From Xiphydria camelus (Eukaryota > Arthropoda > Insecta > Hymenoptera > Xiphydriidae), in the NCBI GenBank assembly GCA_963678675.1, contig OY783196.1:30358827-30422826 (forward strand): DNA of 64,000 bases. Direction: 5' to 3'. Within the stretch, counting starts at the first letter, position 1. Each line of letters begins with the position of its first letter. A program made the translations under genes and the position numbers. Positions 48,076 through 60,344 of this stretch are shown here, in pieces. Below the pieces are notes generated by a model, which was not told the origin of the DNA, did not search any database, and saw only the letters and a program-made list of their open reading frames with translations.

Positions 48076-49430
48076 TCAAGTCGCAGATTTGTTACTGTTC
48101 GCTTTTTTTTTCTCTTTCGGCTTCGTATCCTTAATTCCTTCTACTTTATCGCATTCGCACCAGGGTGTTATAGATTTATCGCACATCAAAGATATATTAA
48201 GGATGGTCAGAGGTGTATCAGTGATTGTCATTTTTATCACATCTACTAGTTTGTACGATACGTTACTCAAACCGGTCTGTCGATCGCGTTTTCTAGTCAC
48301 CTCGCGTTGATTGTAACATTTCGCCATGTCCCTTTTGCGATGGTTTCTGTCGTGTACGTGTCTGAAAATATCGTTGCATCTTTTATGCTCCTTTTGAGGT
48401 CCGTTGCGCAATGTTAATTAAAAAATATGATTTTAAAAACTCACTTAAATGTGTTGTGCGTTCCAGTGGACACGTTTTGAGGTCGAGTCACGTTCAATCC
48501 AACTTCTTTCAAACGCACGTAGAATTCGTCATCCTCGAGACCCCATCCCCAATATTTATTTGACATACCATCGACCAGAGCAAAGTGTTCTCTAAAGTAA
48601 AAGTTGACTTTGTATTCACGTTATCGCGCCTATAATTGAAGTACGTGAATATAGCGTTTGCACGTACCTTTTGACAAGTAATATCCCGCCAACGAATGTG
48701 GGATAATGGTACCTCGGGTGCAGATCTGGTGATGAAATGTGAAAGGGACTATTTTCAGGATATCGATACGACAATTCGTCGTTCATAGGCAATAAATCCA
48801 CATCGTGCATGGCTATGTAATCAAAATCTTTCTTAATTTCGAGGAAGCCCACATTGATGAGAGAAGCTCTATTGAATCTGTACTTGTCTATCTGCAAAAT
48901 TGGAGCAATCTTATAAACACATGTTCCAAGAAATTCGTACGTTTGTAGCGAAATTTCAAATACCAACGTACCTGGTTCAGTATAAATATGTGATAATTCA
49001 GCTTCTGTTTATCGAGAAATTGTCGCATGTGTGGAACAAAGTACAACAGTTCTTCGAAACGGTCCCTGAATGGCACAAGTATGGCTAAGCGGTGTTTTCC
49101 GTCTTTCGACTCATTGTTTTTTTCTTTCTGGCTCTCATAATGTGTCGACGATCCAGCGGAATCGCACTTACATTCATCTGAAACAATAATTATGTAATAT
49201 TAAACACATTATTAACGAATGAGAGTAGCCACAAAAATTTTAACCTCTCGGAGTAATCGTACAGATAATTTCTTTCCAACCGAGAATACCTTAACGTTAC
49301 TTCATAATAAGTTACTGTATAGCTTACCAATATTAATAGGTGCGATGCCTATCAAGCATGACATGATAAGAGTGATAAAAATACATATTAATACGTATTT
49401 GAATCTCAAACTCCTCCGAATAATTTCCAT
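48076..49430 (-). CDS. B4GALT7: Beta-1,4-galactosyltransferase 7 (xylosylprotein galactosyltransferase I)
   Basis: Five coding exons, in reading order: 49430-49328, 49177-48972, 48891-48668, 48591-48445 and 48361-48076. They give 321 aa (human 327). It is a type II membrane protein: a short cytoplasmic tail ([11 protein letters not shown]) and one anchor ([19 protein letters not shown]). A stem follows, then a GT7 catalytic domain. Landmarks are [12 protein letters not shown], the metal-binding DVD motif in [32 protein letters not shown] (acceptor/UDP-Gal site) and TPWCEC near the end. It transfers galactose to xylose in the tetrasaccharide linker of heparan and chondroitin sulfate in the Golgi. 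An upstream in-frame stop supports the ATG at 49430. The Lys-rich C-terminal extension is longer than in the vertebrate enzyme. Confidence 0.95.
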
Positions 49431-50160
49431 TCCTGACGGAGGGCATTTAAAGCAAATCGAAAATTTGGAATTTATGGTGACAGTAGTCACCGTCGTAACT
49501 CCATATTTTTTAAAAACACGCGAGTCAATGACATTTTTCTGTCATAAAAAACTAACGGTTTCGCGAGGACCGTATTTTTATTTTGACAGCTGCGAGGAGC
49601 CATGTTGCTTCATGCTTGCACGTTCCGTAATGAAACGCGTGAAACAGAGATGGCGAGATTAGCGGCGTCACCGTTTAAAAAAAAACAAAGTAATTGAGAG
49701 ATGGCGTCATTTGATTCAAAAGGGAATTGAAATCTCCCGTTTAAAAATACGAATGAAATGTTACTTTCACGAACTATTTTTAATTATATATAAGTATTAT
49801 CGCGTGTCTTTATCTCATTCTATGCGAATATGATAAAGAGTGCGATCGATCGCACACTGAAATATTTATACCTAGGAACACCGAAAGAAGATGAATGTCT
49901 CGGATAGAAGTTGACAGCGTTCCTCGTATGTTTGACGGAAATAGTCGACGATAACAAAATCGCGATAGAATACACACGCCAAATTGCACGTAGAACGATT
50001 TCGGATCATGTAGGGAGGGAAAGCACTTCTCGTCGAAATATGCGGAAAATTGGTATTCGCGTTTAATCACGATTCCCCAGCGGCGGGAGTTGCAGCGCAT
50101 CGGCCAGCGACGCCGAGAAGGAGCGATATTATCTGGCCGAGGATTTATTCCGCTAAAAGC
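49431..50160. promoter_or_regulatory. Divergent intergenic region B4GALT7 (-) / SPEF1-like gene (+)
   Basis: 730 bp separate the two start codons. No TATA box stands out. Both promoters must lie here unless undetected non-coding 5' exons lie further away. Confidence 0.45.
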
Positions 50161-51276
50161 ATGAATGAAGTAGCCGAGAAGAGTCAAGGAGACAGCGCGG
50201 AAGAAATTTACGCGTGGATCGACAAGATTCCGTTCTCCAGGCCCACGAGAAACATACCGAGAGACTTTTCGGATGCTGGTAACGTGATTTGAATCGCTGC
50301 ACTTGCGCACGAAAGAGCGCGACAGATCTGGGATTCCCCGGACTCAAATTGACTGATACGAATATTCGCTGTAATTCTAGTCAGTTCAATAAGACTTTAA
50401 TTCTGATTAGTTTTGATGGCCGAAGTCCTGAAGGTGTACTACCCGCGATACGTTGATGTCCACAATTACATCTCGGCTAATAGCGTACAAACAAAGAGAG
50501 ACAATTGGAGTACGCTGAATCGGAAGGTACTGTCGAAGATCGACATGAAATTGAGCAAGGGGGTGATGAACCAACTGGCCTCCGCGCAACCGGGAACTAT
50601 CGAAAAAGTTCTGATGGATTTGAGAAGCAAAATCTCCAGAGATATCGACTCCGAAGGAAGGCCCTTGCTGCACAACCTCGAGGAGCCAGACCCATGCGAC
50701 ACAAGTAGGGAAATAAACGCAATTGAACAGATAAATAGCCGCGATAAGACTTTGAGTATGTCGCGGCGTGGTAGACGTTTCGATTTGTACTTAGCAGATG
50801 AAGAAAATCGAGGGAACGCAGACGAACGAGAGACGACTCTTGAGAGAAAATCGTCGAACGTTGTAACGGTCGCTGCAAAAGTTTCCGACACTTATGTGGG
50901 CGTTACTAGACGCGCGAGAAACGGTATCGCGGTTTTCATCGCGTGGTTAGTTGGCTGGATTTGTTTCTGGAGATGGTTCCTCGAAAGCCGAAAGCGAAAC
51001 GACCTCGAGGTCGCTTCGGTAGATTCCACTGAAAAGGAAGAAAAGGTCGCTCGTGTTTTGTACGACCAGCTGAAGCGAGAGCTCTTGGAAAAAGACGAAA
51101 CAATTGATACTCTGACTCGTAAGATCGAGCATCTAGAGGACGCGATGAAGCCGAAGGATCAACGTATCGCCAATCCCACGTGCCAAATTAATTCGAATGA
51201 CATCAGCCAGAATACGAGACCACATGTGATTGGCTCCGGCCAATTGAAGTTGCGACAACGATCGCCACAGATCTGA
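50161..51276 (+). CDS. SPEF1/CLAMP-like calponin-homology protein with a hydrophobic segment
   Basis: Two coding exons, 50161-50278 and 50411-51276, are joined in phase 1, giving 327 aa. The N-terminal CH_2 domain (about residues 15-115) shows IYAWIDKIPFSRPTRNIPRD, then MAEVLKVYYPRYVDVHNYI and NWSTLNRKVLSKI, the SPEF1/CLAMP pattern. Near the C-terminus, LLEKDETIDTLTRKIEHLED resembles the SPEF1 coiled coil (about residues 246-289). SPEF1 binds and stabilises microtubules in cilia and sperm flagella. Between the two regions lies GIAVFIAWLVGWICFWRWFL (about residues 211-230), which is long and hydrophobic enough to be a membrane helix. That is not something I associate with SPEF1. Cilium or sperm function is inferred from the family. 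Confidence 0.88.
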
Positions 51277-52542
51277 GGGACGACAGTCAATTATAAACGT
51301 TGTAGAAAATATTTAGGCGGGGCACAGTGACGTGCGTGCCACCGCGGCATGGAATTTCGCGAAAGCTCTCGTATGCAATGATCACGACTGGAACATAAAA
51401 AGTTATAAATACATAAGTATCACGACTACGTGATTCGCCTAAACGTGAATTGTGAATATTTTTCAAGATTCGATGAAACTTTTCTCGCCCGTTCGAAACC
51501 GTAAAATTCCTTCTGATTAAAAGCTGCATTTCGAAGGAACAAATTGCTTCTCCTTTATCCAAGCGTCAGATTAACCGTAATCCTTTATTTGTGTTATGAT
51601 GCTTTGGACGCGGCAGTAAGATCGTTGCGTGAGTTATTTTTAGCCGACGCGTGTATGGACAGACCGAGAGAATCTTGGCAGAGGGACCGTATCTATTCAA
51701 CCTTCAACTTCGTGTTTTCTTATCAAATCGTTTATCTTGGCTCAGTGCCTCGAATTCTTGTCGTCGCACCGCGACAGTCGCGCTTAAATGGTTTATGAAT
51801 TGCACGTAATTAGCAATACAAAAGTGGTTTAAGGAGGAGGAAGATATAGCCAGGTAAACTTATTCGTTTTCATTTGTACTTCATTATTCGAAAAGTATCT
51901 ATTTGAATTCGATGCAGTATATTATGCTGCAACGCGTGCTTCGCGGTTGGATGGGTTGCCTGCTTTCAGGGTCAATTTTGCCGCACTCGCATTATGCACA
52001 GGACAATTACTATCAATTTAAAACTTCGTAATGATTATATATGTATAATTTAAACGAATCCTTTCACACGAATCGAATGAATACGATTCGCTTGGAATAT
52101 CTGTATTAAAAATATCGATGTTTATTTACATACCTACAGGTGTCAGGAAATAATCCCGAGGTAGAATATCACATTAAAATGGACGAGGGGGACTGGCCAT
52201 CGTACATGCCTTCGGAAGAGGTACAGTTGGATCACAGATAAAGGCGCCGCTTTATATATTATTTAATGGCTGAATGATGAGGCAATAGCCGATTACAATG
52301 TGCCGATGAGTCATTTCAAAACCAAATCACTCCTAAATAATTATTTGCCGTGGTATGAGATTTTCTAGAGTCGAATGCAAATATTTTACAACTGATTTAG
52401 ATACCGCGATGATCATGTTTTGTCCCAAATCGAGCAGGTGCATTTCAGGATTTTTTTTTTCTTAATTTGGCTCTAAATAAGTTTTATCGCGATGTCAGCG
52501 GTTTTGATTTGAATAGATTTAACAAATCGTGGTCATTAGGAA
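51277..52542. other. Intergenic region before the first SDR gene, with a possible alternative first exon
   Basis: No separate gene is recognised. A short candidate exon at 52179-52220 (14 codons, MDEGDWPSYMPSEE, good Kozak context, ending GAG|gtacag) could splice in phase 0 to an acceptor at 52615 inside the SDR first exon (ttttcag|CATTCG). It would then give the SDR a different N-terminus. Confidence 0.35.
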
Positions 52543-54181
52543 ATGCTTTCAGTATTTGATGCTCGGATAACATCGGTTTTATCATCTCGTTTTTACTTCA
52601 CATTCGATTTTCAGCATTCGATATTCTGGCGAATCGTTACCTACTTCTATTACACTGTCGGATTGATAATACTCCTGAAGATCTACAAGGGTGTCACTTG
52701 CGGCAGGTGTACGAGTGACAAGAGGCTCGACGGTCAGGTCGTCATTGTAACCGGTGCCACTTGCGGTACGAAAGTTTCTCGAATGAGTTGTCACTGTCCG
52801 ATTTACCGGAGGCTAATTTTGTACGTGAAATTTCTCATTCACCAATTTATGTATTTACGCAGGAATCGGCAAGGAAACGGCTCTAGACCTGGCTCGGAGG
52901 GGAGCCAAAGTTATTCTGGCCTGTAGAGATCTGGAAAAGGCTAATGAAGTCAAAGGTAACGATATCGCGTTATTCGAAGAACGATTTTCAATTATTCTCC
53001 ATACACCTGTATCTACGTAACCAGAGACGCGTGCCTCTATTTTCACGCTTTCAGACGAAATCATTGAGAAGACGGACAACAGAAATGTAATAGTACGTCA
53101 TCTGGATTTGGCTTCTCTCGCGTCCGTGCGAAAGTTCGCATCCGAAGTTAATTCGACGGAAAATCGTTTGGACGTTCTGGTGAACAACGCCGGTGCTGGT
53201 GGTCTACCAAATCAGACAACCGACGATGGGCTTGAATTAGGGATGCAAGTCAATCACTACGCCCCTTTTTTGTTGACGTATCTATTGATCGGTACGGATT
53301 TTATAAAAGTCGTACACATATTTCTTCCGACTTCCGGTAAATCCCGATAAGTTTCTATATTTGTACAATTCATTCTCTAGATTTGTTGAAGAAGTCCGCG
53401 CCAAGCCGAATCGTTCACGTGTCATCGCTGGTGCACAAATGGGGAGAGGTCGATTTCGATAATATGAATTTCGAGAAGAAATTCGGTGCCATGCAGATCT
53501 ACTTGGATAGCAAACTCTACAACTTGATTTGCAGCAACGAATTCGCAAGACGTCTCGAAGGAACCGGTGAGAGTAACTCGCGGAAAGTTATCGTCGAATT
53601 TATCGCAGAATGAATCGATGAAAAATATTGCGCGTGCACACTGATCGATGCAATTTGATTTCAACTTTCCGTCGAAGGTGTCACATCGAATAGCCTGCAT
53701 CCTGGTACGGTCAGGACGGAAATTATGAGACGTATGCCCGCGTTAATGAAATTCGCGATGTCCTGCATTATGGGGCTCTACTGCAAGGTTCGATGGTTTA
53801 ATTTACAAATTTGAAGCGATAATGTATTTAAAAGTAGAAAATAGGAAGAATGTAATCAACGATCTTACAGAACGCCGAAGAGGGCGCTCAAACGTCGATT
53901 TACCTGGCCGTGAGCGACGACGTAGCGTCTACCACGGGAAAGTATTTCGCCGATTGTAAGGTAAGGCGTATTTTCGCATCGCGATTACCACTAAATTCTC
54001 ATTGGTCAAAGTCGTTTCTGCTCTTTCTCTTAATCTATCGAGACGTGTACAACCTTCGATTTCTTTTCAGGAAGCATCGACGTCAAAAATCGCGGAAGAC
54101 CGAGAGATCGCGAAGAAGCTCTTCGATAAATGCGTCGAACTGGTGCGCTTAACGCCCGAGGAGAGGAAAGCGCTCGAGTGA
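52543..54181 (+). CDS. Short-chain dehydrogenase/reductase, retinol dehydrogenase 11/13 type, copy A
   Basis: Seven coding exons: 52543-52765, 52863-52955, 53055-53291, 53381-53566, 53678-53787, 53871-53960 and 54071-54181. The product is 349 aa. An N-terminal hydrophobic helix (IVTYFYYTVGLIILLKIYKG) anchors it, probably in the ER membrane. SDR signatures follow: the cofactor loop VTGATCGIGKE (about 69-79), NNAG (about 149-152), the catalytic Ser in VHVSSLVHK and YLDSK (Y225, K229). HPGTVRTEI follows the active site as usual. RDH-type SDRs interconvert retinol-like alcohols and aldehydes with NADP(H). The substrate here is unknown. The first 24 codons are uncertain, because an alternative first exon at 52179-52220 also fits by phase. 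It is in tandem with a second SDR downstream. Confidence 0.9.
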
Positions 54182-55087
54182 AAACTTCGAATATACCTAT
54201 ATTTCCGTATTAGCGTGTGAAGAAACCCACTATTTGTACGATTTCAATATATGTATAAATGTACGAAACTCAGAACTTTATGATTATCTTACCCGTTTAT
54301 TTCGCGCATCGGGGACTTTGACATGCTGGTAAAAGGAAAGAAAACGCGCGCGATTCCCATCCTCCTCGACACGGATCTCCGACAAGTGTGCCGGGCAAAT
54401 GGACCCGTCCGAAGAGAGAAGCACGTATGCGCAACGGAATTGTTCCGCGTTGCGTTTTAGTGGGCTGCGAGTTCATTGTCCCGTACTTTCCATAGCACAT
54501 CCGTCGTACCGTCCCGTTTCCCGGCGTTCGCGCGCATCGAGTGCATTCGCGCGAGCGCGCGAGACCATGCTATATTCAGCGGCTCACCAGGTAGACGCTG
54601 TCTGGTGAAACTGACGCGGGAATAATTACGCGTCGGCCGTGACGCGTCGACGGCGGGGAGGTTCAACGCGAGAACCTCTTCTTTCGTCTAGAAAGTCAGT
54701 GTTACGACGTCAAGGTCGCGTCTCAGGTTTGGGACCGTAGACGGGATAGTGGGGATACCTGTCGACCGGACTGGTACCGCAATATCCAGTGGTGAAAAGG
54801 CAGCCGGACTGTATGCCGACGCGACGAGAAGCGGCGGACCCATGAAAAGCTGAACGCGGACATTCCACGACTCAACCAAAGGTAAGTTCGTACGTTTTGA
54901 GTTGTACTTCGATGGTTTGCAAACGCTGAGAAAATTGGACTGGAGCTAAATACGTTGAAGGTGCGTAGGGTGTTCCATAATTTTTGCGTACGGGCGCACG
55001 AGAGATTCTTTGCAAAAAAGTCGTCAACAAGATATTTATCTACCCGCGCAATCACCTTGCGAATTAAAGAGAAAGCGTCTTCGATGA
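54182..55087. other. CpG-rich intergenic region between the two SDR genes
   Basis: No gene recognised. The block 54.3-54.9 kb is locally CpG-rich and resembles the left half of the window in composition. Confidence 0.4.
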
Positions 55088-55341
55088 CACGGAGAGAAAG
55101 AATTAATTGGATCTACTAAAAATTACTTGGGGGGTCACATGTAATTATTTATTTAGATCAATCAAATACTTTCTCATGTTAATTAGATATTTCTTCCTTT
55201 CACAGTTACATATTATTCCACATGATCGTAAGAAAGAGATATTTAATTAATGCGTTAAAAAATTTCATTGGTGTACATAGATAATTACTTGCGACCCCGC
55301 GAGTAATATTCAGTAGACCCAACTGATTCTTTTTCTCTGTG
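55088..55341. mobile_element. 254-bp MITE with CACRGAG ends, copy 2
   Basis: This is related to the element at 25256-25511: CACGGAGAGAAAGAATTAAT and GGATCTACTAAAAATTAC on the left, and GATTCTTTTTCTCTGTG on the right. The flanks (ATGA left, CATTAG right) do not show a clean TA duplication, so the ends or target have decayed. Confidence 0.78.
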
Positions 55342-55777
55342 CATTAGACGACTTCCAAGTGTGAAGAAAAGAACGATCGAAACTCATCTTACTTTAAATA
55401 TAGGTGCAATGTATGTAATTCGTGATCTCTTTATCCCATTTGTTGTCGTTCGAGATACCTCGAGCTAATAAAATACTCGTCATCGGATAATAAATTGTCG
55501 ATTTAGTTTTATTCCCTATTTTTACGAAGAATGTTTACGACATATCTGAGTTACGTCGACATCTTCGACCCTGACTTTCGATAGATCGTAATAATTTGCC
55601 GTCAATAATGATGGAACGATTAAAACTTTGACGATTGTTCAGTTCGTTTGGTACAGGGTCCACCGAGCGGCCGTGAACCGTGATTCTGCGCCGCCGGTGA
55701 CGCAAACGAAATACAATAAAAGAATTACATAAATCGTCTTCCCACGTAATCCAATGTGCACAATTCTTCCGTAGACC
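55342..55777. other. 5' flank of the second SDR gene
   Basis: AT-rich on the left. No TATA box or initiator could be singled out. Confidence 0.4.
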
Positions 55778-57451
55778 ATGGTACTGGGCATTCTACCTTG
55801 CTGGCATTTATGCTGTCTGATCGCTGGTACTGCAATCGGCGGTGCGCTCCTGTTTTTGATAGCGCTTCGCCTGTACGTGTACTATTCCCTGGGAGTCTGC
55901 AAGAGCGAGAATAAGATGAACGGTAAAACGGTCATAATCACGGGATGCACTTCCGGCATCGGCAAGGAAACGGCTAAGGATCTCGCGAAAAGAGGAGCCA
56001 GGCTCATCATGGCTTGTAGGAACGTTGAGAGTGCGACCAAATTAAAAGGTAGTTGTCTCATGTACGTATGAATACGTACGTAAAGACGCCGCAGGGGCTT
56101 CGTTCCAAGACTTTCGACTTTGTCAGCATTTCTTCACGAATGGTTATAATTAGTCACGCGTAGGAGCGTGCACTTTGCCAGCTCTTCGTATTTGGCGATA
56201 AAAAAGGTTCCCGCAAAAATTACTGTAAAAAGAAATGTTCGACGAGCAAATCCGATCTTTAAATTTAATTTTTATGTCAAAATCGATCTATAAAATGTCG
56301 TGTTAGTCAATATTTATCCGGCTCTAAGTCACGAGTACGGATTGACCAAGTCTCATCTTTAATTCAACGTCAATCAATGACCCGGTGTATTCCAGTTCGG
56401 TTAATCGTCCGTAAGGAAATGTATGCAGCGTAATGCATTCTTCCGATATACGGATACTGAGTCGCTTCTGAGACACGAGTGTCGGATTTCCGTAATATAT
56501 AAAATGGTATTATTTTTATACTACATTTCGTAGATGAACTGACGGTGGAAACGAAAAACAATAACATCATCGTTCGAAGGTTGGATCTCTCGTCATTGGA
56601 ATCTGTTCGAGAGTTTGCTAAGCAGATTAACAGAGAAGAGAGTAGATTAGACGTACTTATTCACAATGCCGGTACAGCGGAGTCATTCAGGAAGAAGGTC
56701 ACAGGTGACGGACTCGAGATGACAATGGCTACTAATCACTTTGGACCCTTTTTACTGACGCATTTATTAATTGGTAAGAGAAGCGAAGAATGGTTGAATT
56801 ACTGGTGTTAATTTTAACGTGATTTTTTCATCGACTCGACTCTTTTTCAACAGATTTGCTCAAACGTTCGGCACCCAGTCGCATAGTCGTGGTAGCCTCC
56901 GAATTGTACCGATTAGCGTCGCTCAATCTGAACAATATCAATCCAACGACAACATTTCCCGCCTATCTCTACTACGTTTCAAAATACGCGAACATCGTCT
57001 TCACTTTGGAGTTGGCGCGTCGCCTGGAAGGTTCGGGTGTCACGGTGAACTGTCTCCATCCGGGAATGATAGATAGCGGAATCTGGAGAAACGTGCCGGC
57101 ACCTCTGTCTTGGGGTCTGAGTCTCATCATCAAAGGATTCTTCAAAACTCCGGAACAGGGAGCGCAAACTAGTATTCATCTTGCAATCTCCGATCAAGTT
57201 GCAGGTGTCTCTGGAAAATATTTTCTGGACTGCCAGGTGAGAGGAAGGAGAACAAGTGACATCGATGCAAATACTTCCAGTTTTCCTTGGAAGTATTACT
57301 ATCGAGCATTTACGAATTATAATTAGATATGACAACTTATTTTCAGGAGCACGGCTTATCCGCAGCCGTTAAGGAGCCAGCGAAGGGAAAGAAATTGTGG
57401 GAGCTGAGTGAAAATCTCGTAAAGCTACAACCGACGGATCCGAAGATTTAA
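55778..57451 (+). CDS. Short-chain dehydrogenase/reductase, retinol dehydrogenase 11/13 type, copy B
   Basis: Four coding exons: 55778-56048, 56534-56773, 56854-57236 and 57347-57451. The product is 332 aa, starting with a hydrophobic anchor (GTAIGGALLFLIALRLYVYY). Signatures are IITGCTSGIGKETA (about 54-66), HNAG in place of NNAG (134-137, first Asn changed to His), the catalytic Ser in VVVASELYR (about 186) and YYVSK (Y210, K214). HPGMIDSGIW follows. The family catalyses NADP(H)-linked oxidation or reduction of retinoid-like or lipid alcohols. It has fewer introns than copy A but shares several splice positions. The tail of this gene, from inside exon 3, is duplicated as a pseudogene near 62.1-63.1 kb. 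It converges on the esterase gene, with 214 bp between stop codons. Confidence 0.92.
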
Positions 57452-57665
57452 AAATATTCTACATTTTTTATGAGGAATAACCTACGCATTGAAAAGTATT
57501 TCGTGTACTTTGTTTTAGCATTTTTTTGTTGCATACAAATAATAATTTTTTAATCGTCCGTTCATAAAAATATTCCCTATTTATGTGCACGTACATTTAA
57601 TATAAAGTAAAGATCAAGAGATTTGGTAGAGCATCGCGATAAAGGAAACAATGTACGTTTATCGG
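57452..57665. other. Convergent 3' region, SDR copy B / carboxylesterase
   Basis: Only 214 bp separate the stop codons. The same sequence recurs at about 63086-63333 as part of the duplication, with an extra block of about 35-40 bp in the second copy. Confidence 0.7.
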
Positions 57666-60323
57666 TTACAATGGGTAGAATTTTTCCCATTCATGCATTC
57701 TGTCGAGATACAGCCCAGTCTTCATAGCGATATTACTCCCAATTTCCAAATACCTCTCGTTGTCACGAGTCAGTTTCTCCCAAGTGACATTCTGAAAGAG
57801 ATCGCTATTCTTGGGAATCGGTTCGCCGGTCTTTGCGAAATTACCCCAGATTGCTGTCAAGCGGTCAATAGTAATTGCTTCTGGGTCTTCTACTCCGAAA
57901 AATGGTAAGAAGTAACTAATGTAGAAAAGATACATCAAATCGTCATGATGTACAACACCTGAAAGTATCACAGATGAGATTTGTTATATCCTTGCACAGA
58001 GATGGAGGTATGGCAATATATAATATTTTGGATAATAAATTTTAAGATCAGTTGCTATTGTTCCAAGATATGTGTATATCCACATACGTGTATAATACGC
58101 GATATTTAGAAAAATTTCTGAAGCCTTACCATACGGTTTTTTAGTGTCACTCCATGTTATATGACTATATCTCCCCGGATAAGCGAATTTATAATAATAT
58201 ACCGGTTCTTTCGAATTTCGAGCTACCAGGTGTGAGAGCCGATAATCGGTAAATAACGTGCAATCAGCCAAAACCTTCAAGATAAAATCATAGAGTACAA
58301 TCAATGACATGTACCTACATAGATATATCAATGGTAGTTGAAAATTACTTATCTCTTCATTAAAATACTAACATCTGCAAAATTTTGGGCAGTTTCTATT
58401 CCGATAGGTTTATCTCCAAAATAAAATTGTCGCATATGATTGACGATTTGTTTCGATCGGGTTGAATTCCGATCAAGGGAATATATAATTGGTGCGATCG
58501 TTTCCCAATCAGCATTCAGTTCTCGGAACGCACTATCGTCCCCAGCATTATATTCCTCAATCATTCCTGAAGAAGTGTAAAGTACCTTGAGTTATACTAT
58601 GAAAAAGCACTGCAATCTAATATATTTCTACAATGGTACACCGGATGAACGACAATATGAAAGGGTGGCTTAGTCACGGGGGCAACTGGAGATTTTTTAT
58701 TTCACAACAGAGTAGATGAGTGTAAGATTTTCGAAGAATCCATAGAAATCGAAGAAAGCAAAATGGATTATTCAGGAACAATTATTACCAGTAAATATAT
58801 TAATTTCAAAAGTTATTACGAGTTAATGTTCAGCGTATCAGGCTGTATATACAACTCACCCACAATAGATCCTCCGAATTCATCTCTCGTTACACCATTG
58901 ATGAAGGGTACTTGACGAAAATTCCCTTGCCTGAACGATTCTATCGGTTGAGTGGTGAGGAACCGTTCAGTGCCAGACACTTCCGGTTCAACGACCGGCG
59001 ACCAAATCAACATAGGATGATCACGCCATTCCTGAAGACACGGCAGCATTAGCATTCCTGTAGCATTAGCAATGAAAAGCATCGGATATACTTGTGATAC
59101 TTACATAAAATTGCGAGAAAGTCTCAGTAAAATTCTCTGTAGGCTTCGTTCTGAGACACGCCAGAATATTTGCGGTCGTGTCGGATGGACAGCCCAGAAG
59201 TTCAGCTTGTTTTTTCACTAGGTTTGTCTGGTTTATAGGGAGACCTCCACGAAGTAGAGGGGATCCACTCATTGAGATTGCCTTGTGAAAGAGGCCCTTC
59301 GACATGGGGGAGACCATATGCAACGCCACGCTCCAGGAACCGGCGCTGCATCCCGTGATGGTAACGGATTCGGGATCACCTCCGAAAGCGGCGATGTTCT
59401 TCTGGACCCACTGCAGAGCTACGACCTGATCTTTAAGACCCAGGTTACCTGGTGCTAGGGAATCGCCCGTACTCAGGAAACCTAAAAGCATATCAGAGCT
59501 GTTTATTTCTTTGAATATGGAAGTTTAGAAGGATCATATCAAACTGACGGAATGTTAATCTCCATTCGTCGAATTGCGATTAAGTGATGATTTATTAATG
59601 TACCCAATGCACCGATGCGGTAATTAACCGTAACCAATACAATTTCCTGGTCCAACAAGTATTGAGGTCCAAAAATGTAGCTCTGTGCGGAGTATCCATA
59701 GAAGCCTCCAGGATGGAAAAATACTATAACCGGCTTTTTCATAGCTTGATCTGTGCAAGAGTTATTTATAGGTGGCTGTAATGAAACTTTTTGCATTACC
59801 CGACTGCACATTTTTTTAAGTCGTTGCTTCACTTTATTATTCTAATAAAGTAGAACGTATACGCGTTAATAGGATTTCATGTTGTAATGAAATGATGATG
59901 AAATAAAAACCAGTCAAGTCATTCCATGTTTTTATACCTGCGTCGTATAAACGTTGAGTCGAAGACAATCTTCGGAAACGAGTACACCCATCTCTCTGGG
60001 GCAGCTTGGCCCTTCTTCGGAAGCGTCGAAAGTATCGTTCCACGGGTTCGCCGGAATTGGGGGCTGATGAGGAATTGCATTTTTCACTTATAAGGGAAGG
60101 GAAGATAGCGAGACTGCATACTTACCTTAAACCGATTTTCTCCAGTTGGTGGCTCTGCAAATCTGACTCCACGGAAAGCGAAAATTTTGTTGCCGAGTCT
60201 CGAGGTCATCAAGGACCCGCGAATATTTCCGATAGGCGCTCTTATCACGGGAATTTCTCCTTTAATATTTTCAGATGCAACAGCCGCGAAGGCCAAGATT
60301 AATGCCAAGAGAAAATACTCCAT
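57666..60323 (-). CDS. Secreted carboxylesterase (venom carboxylesterase-6-like)
   Basis: Eight coding exons, in reading order: 60323-60126, 60063-59938, 59775-59604, 59481-59105, 59031-58860, 58566-58373, 58274-58130 and 57958-57666. The product is 558 aa, typical for the alpha/beta-hydrolase carboxylesterases. An in-frame ATG at 60344 would add seven residues. A signal peptide (MEYFLLALILAFAAVAS) is followed by FAFRGVRFAEPPTGENRF, SEDCLRLNVYTT, an oxyanion-hole region HPGGFYGYS and the nucleophile elbow TGCSAGSWS (S211). The acidic residue lies in NGVTRDEFGG (E342) and the histidine in VVHHDDLMYLF (H465), so the triad is complete. It hydrolyses carboxylic esters; the substrate could be lipid-like or xenobiotic. 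The third-exon acceptor (59775) was chosen by phase and alignment; another acceptor near 59832 is possible. A second copy starts at the right window edge. Confidence 0.92.
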
Positions 60324-60344
60324 TTTACGTGGAGATAATTTCAT

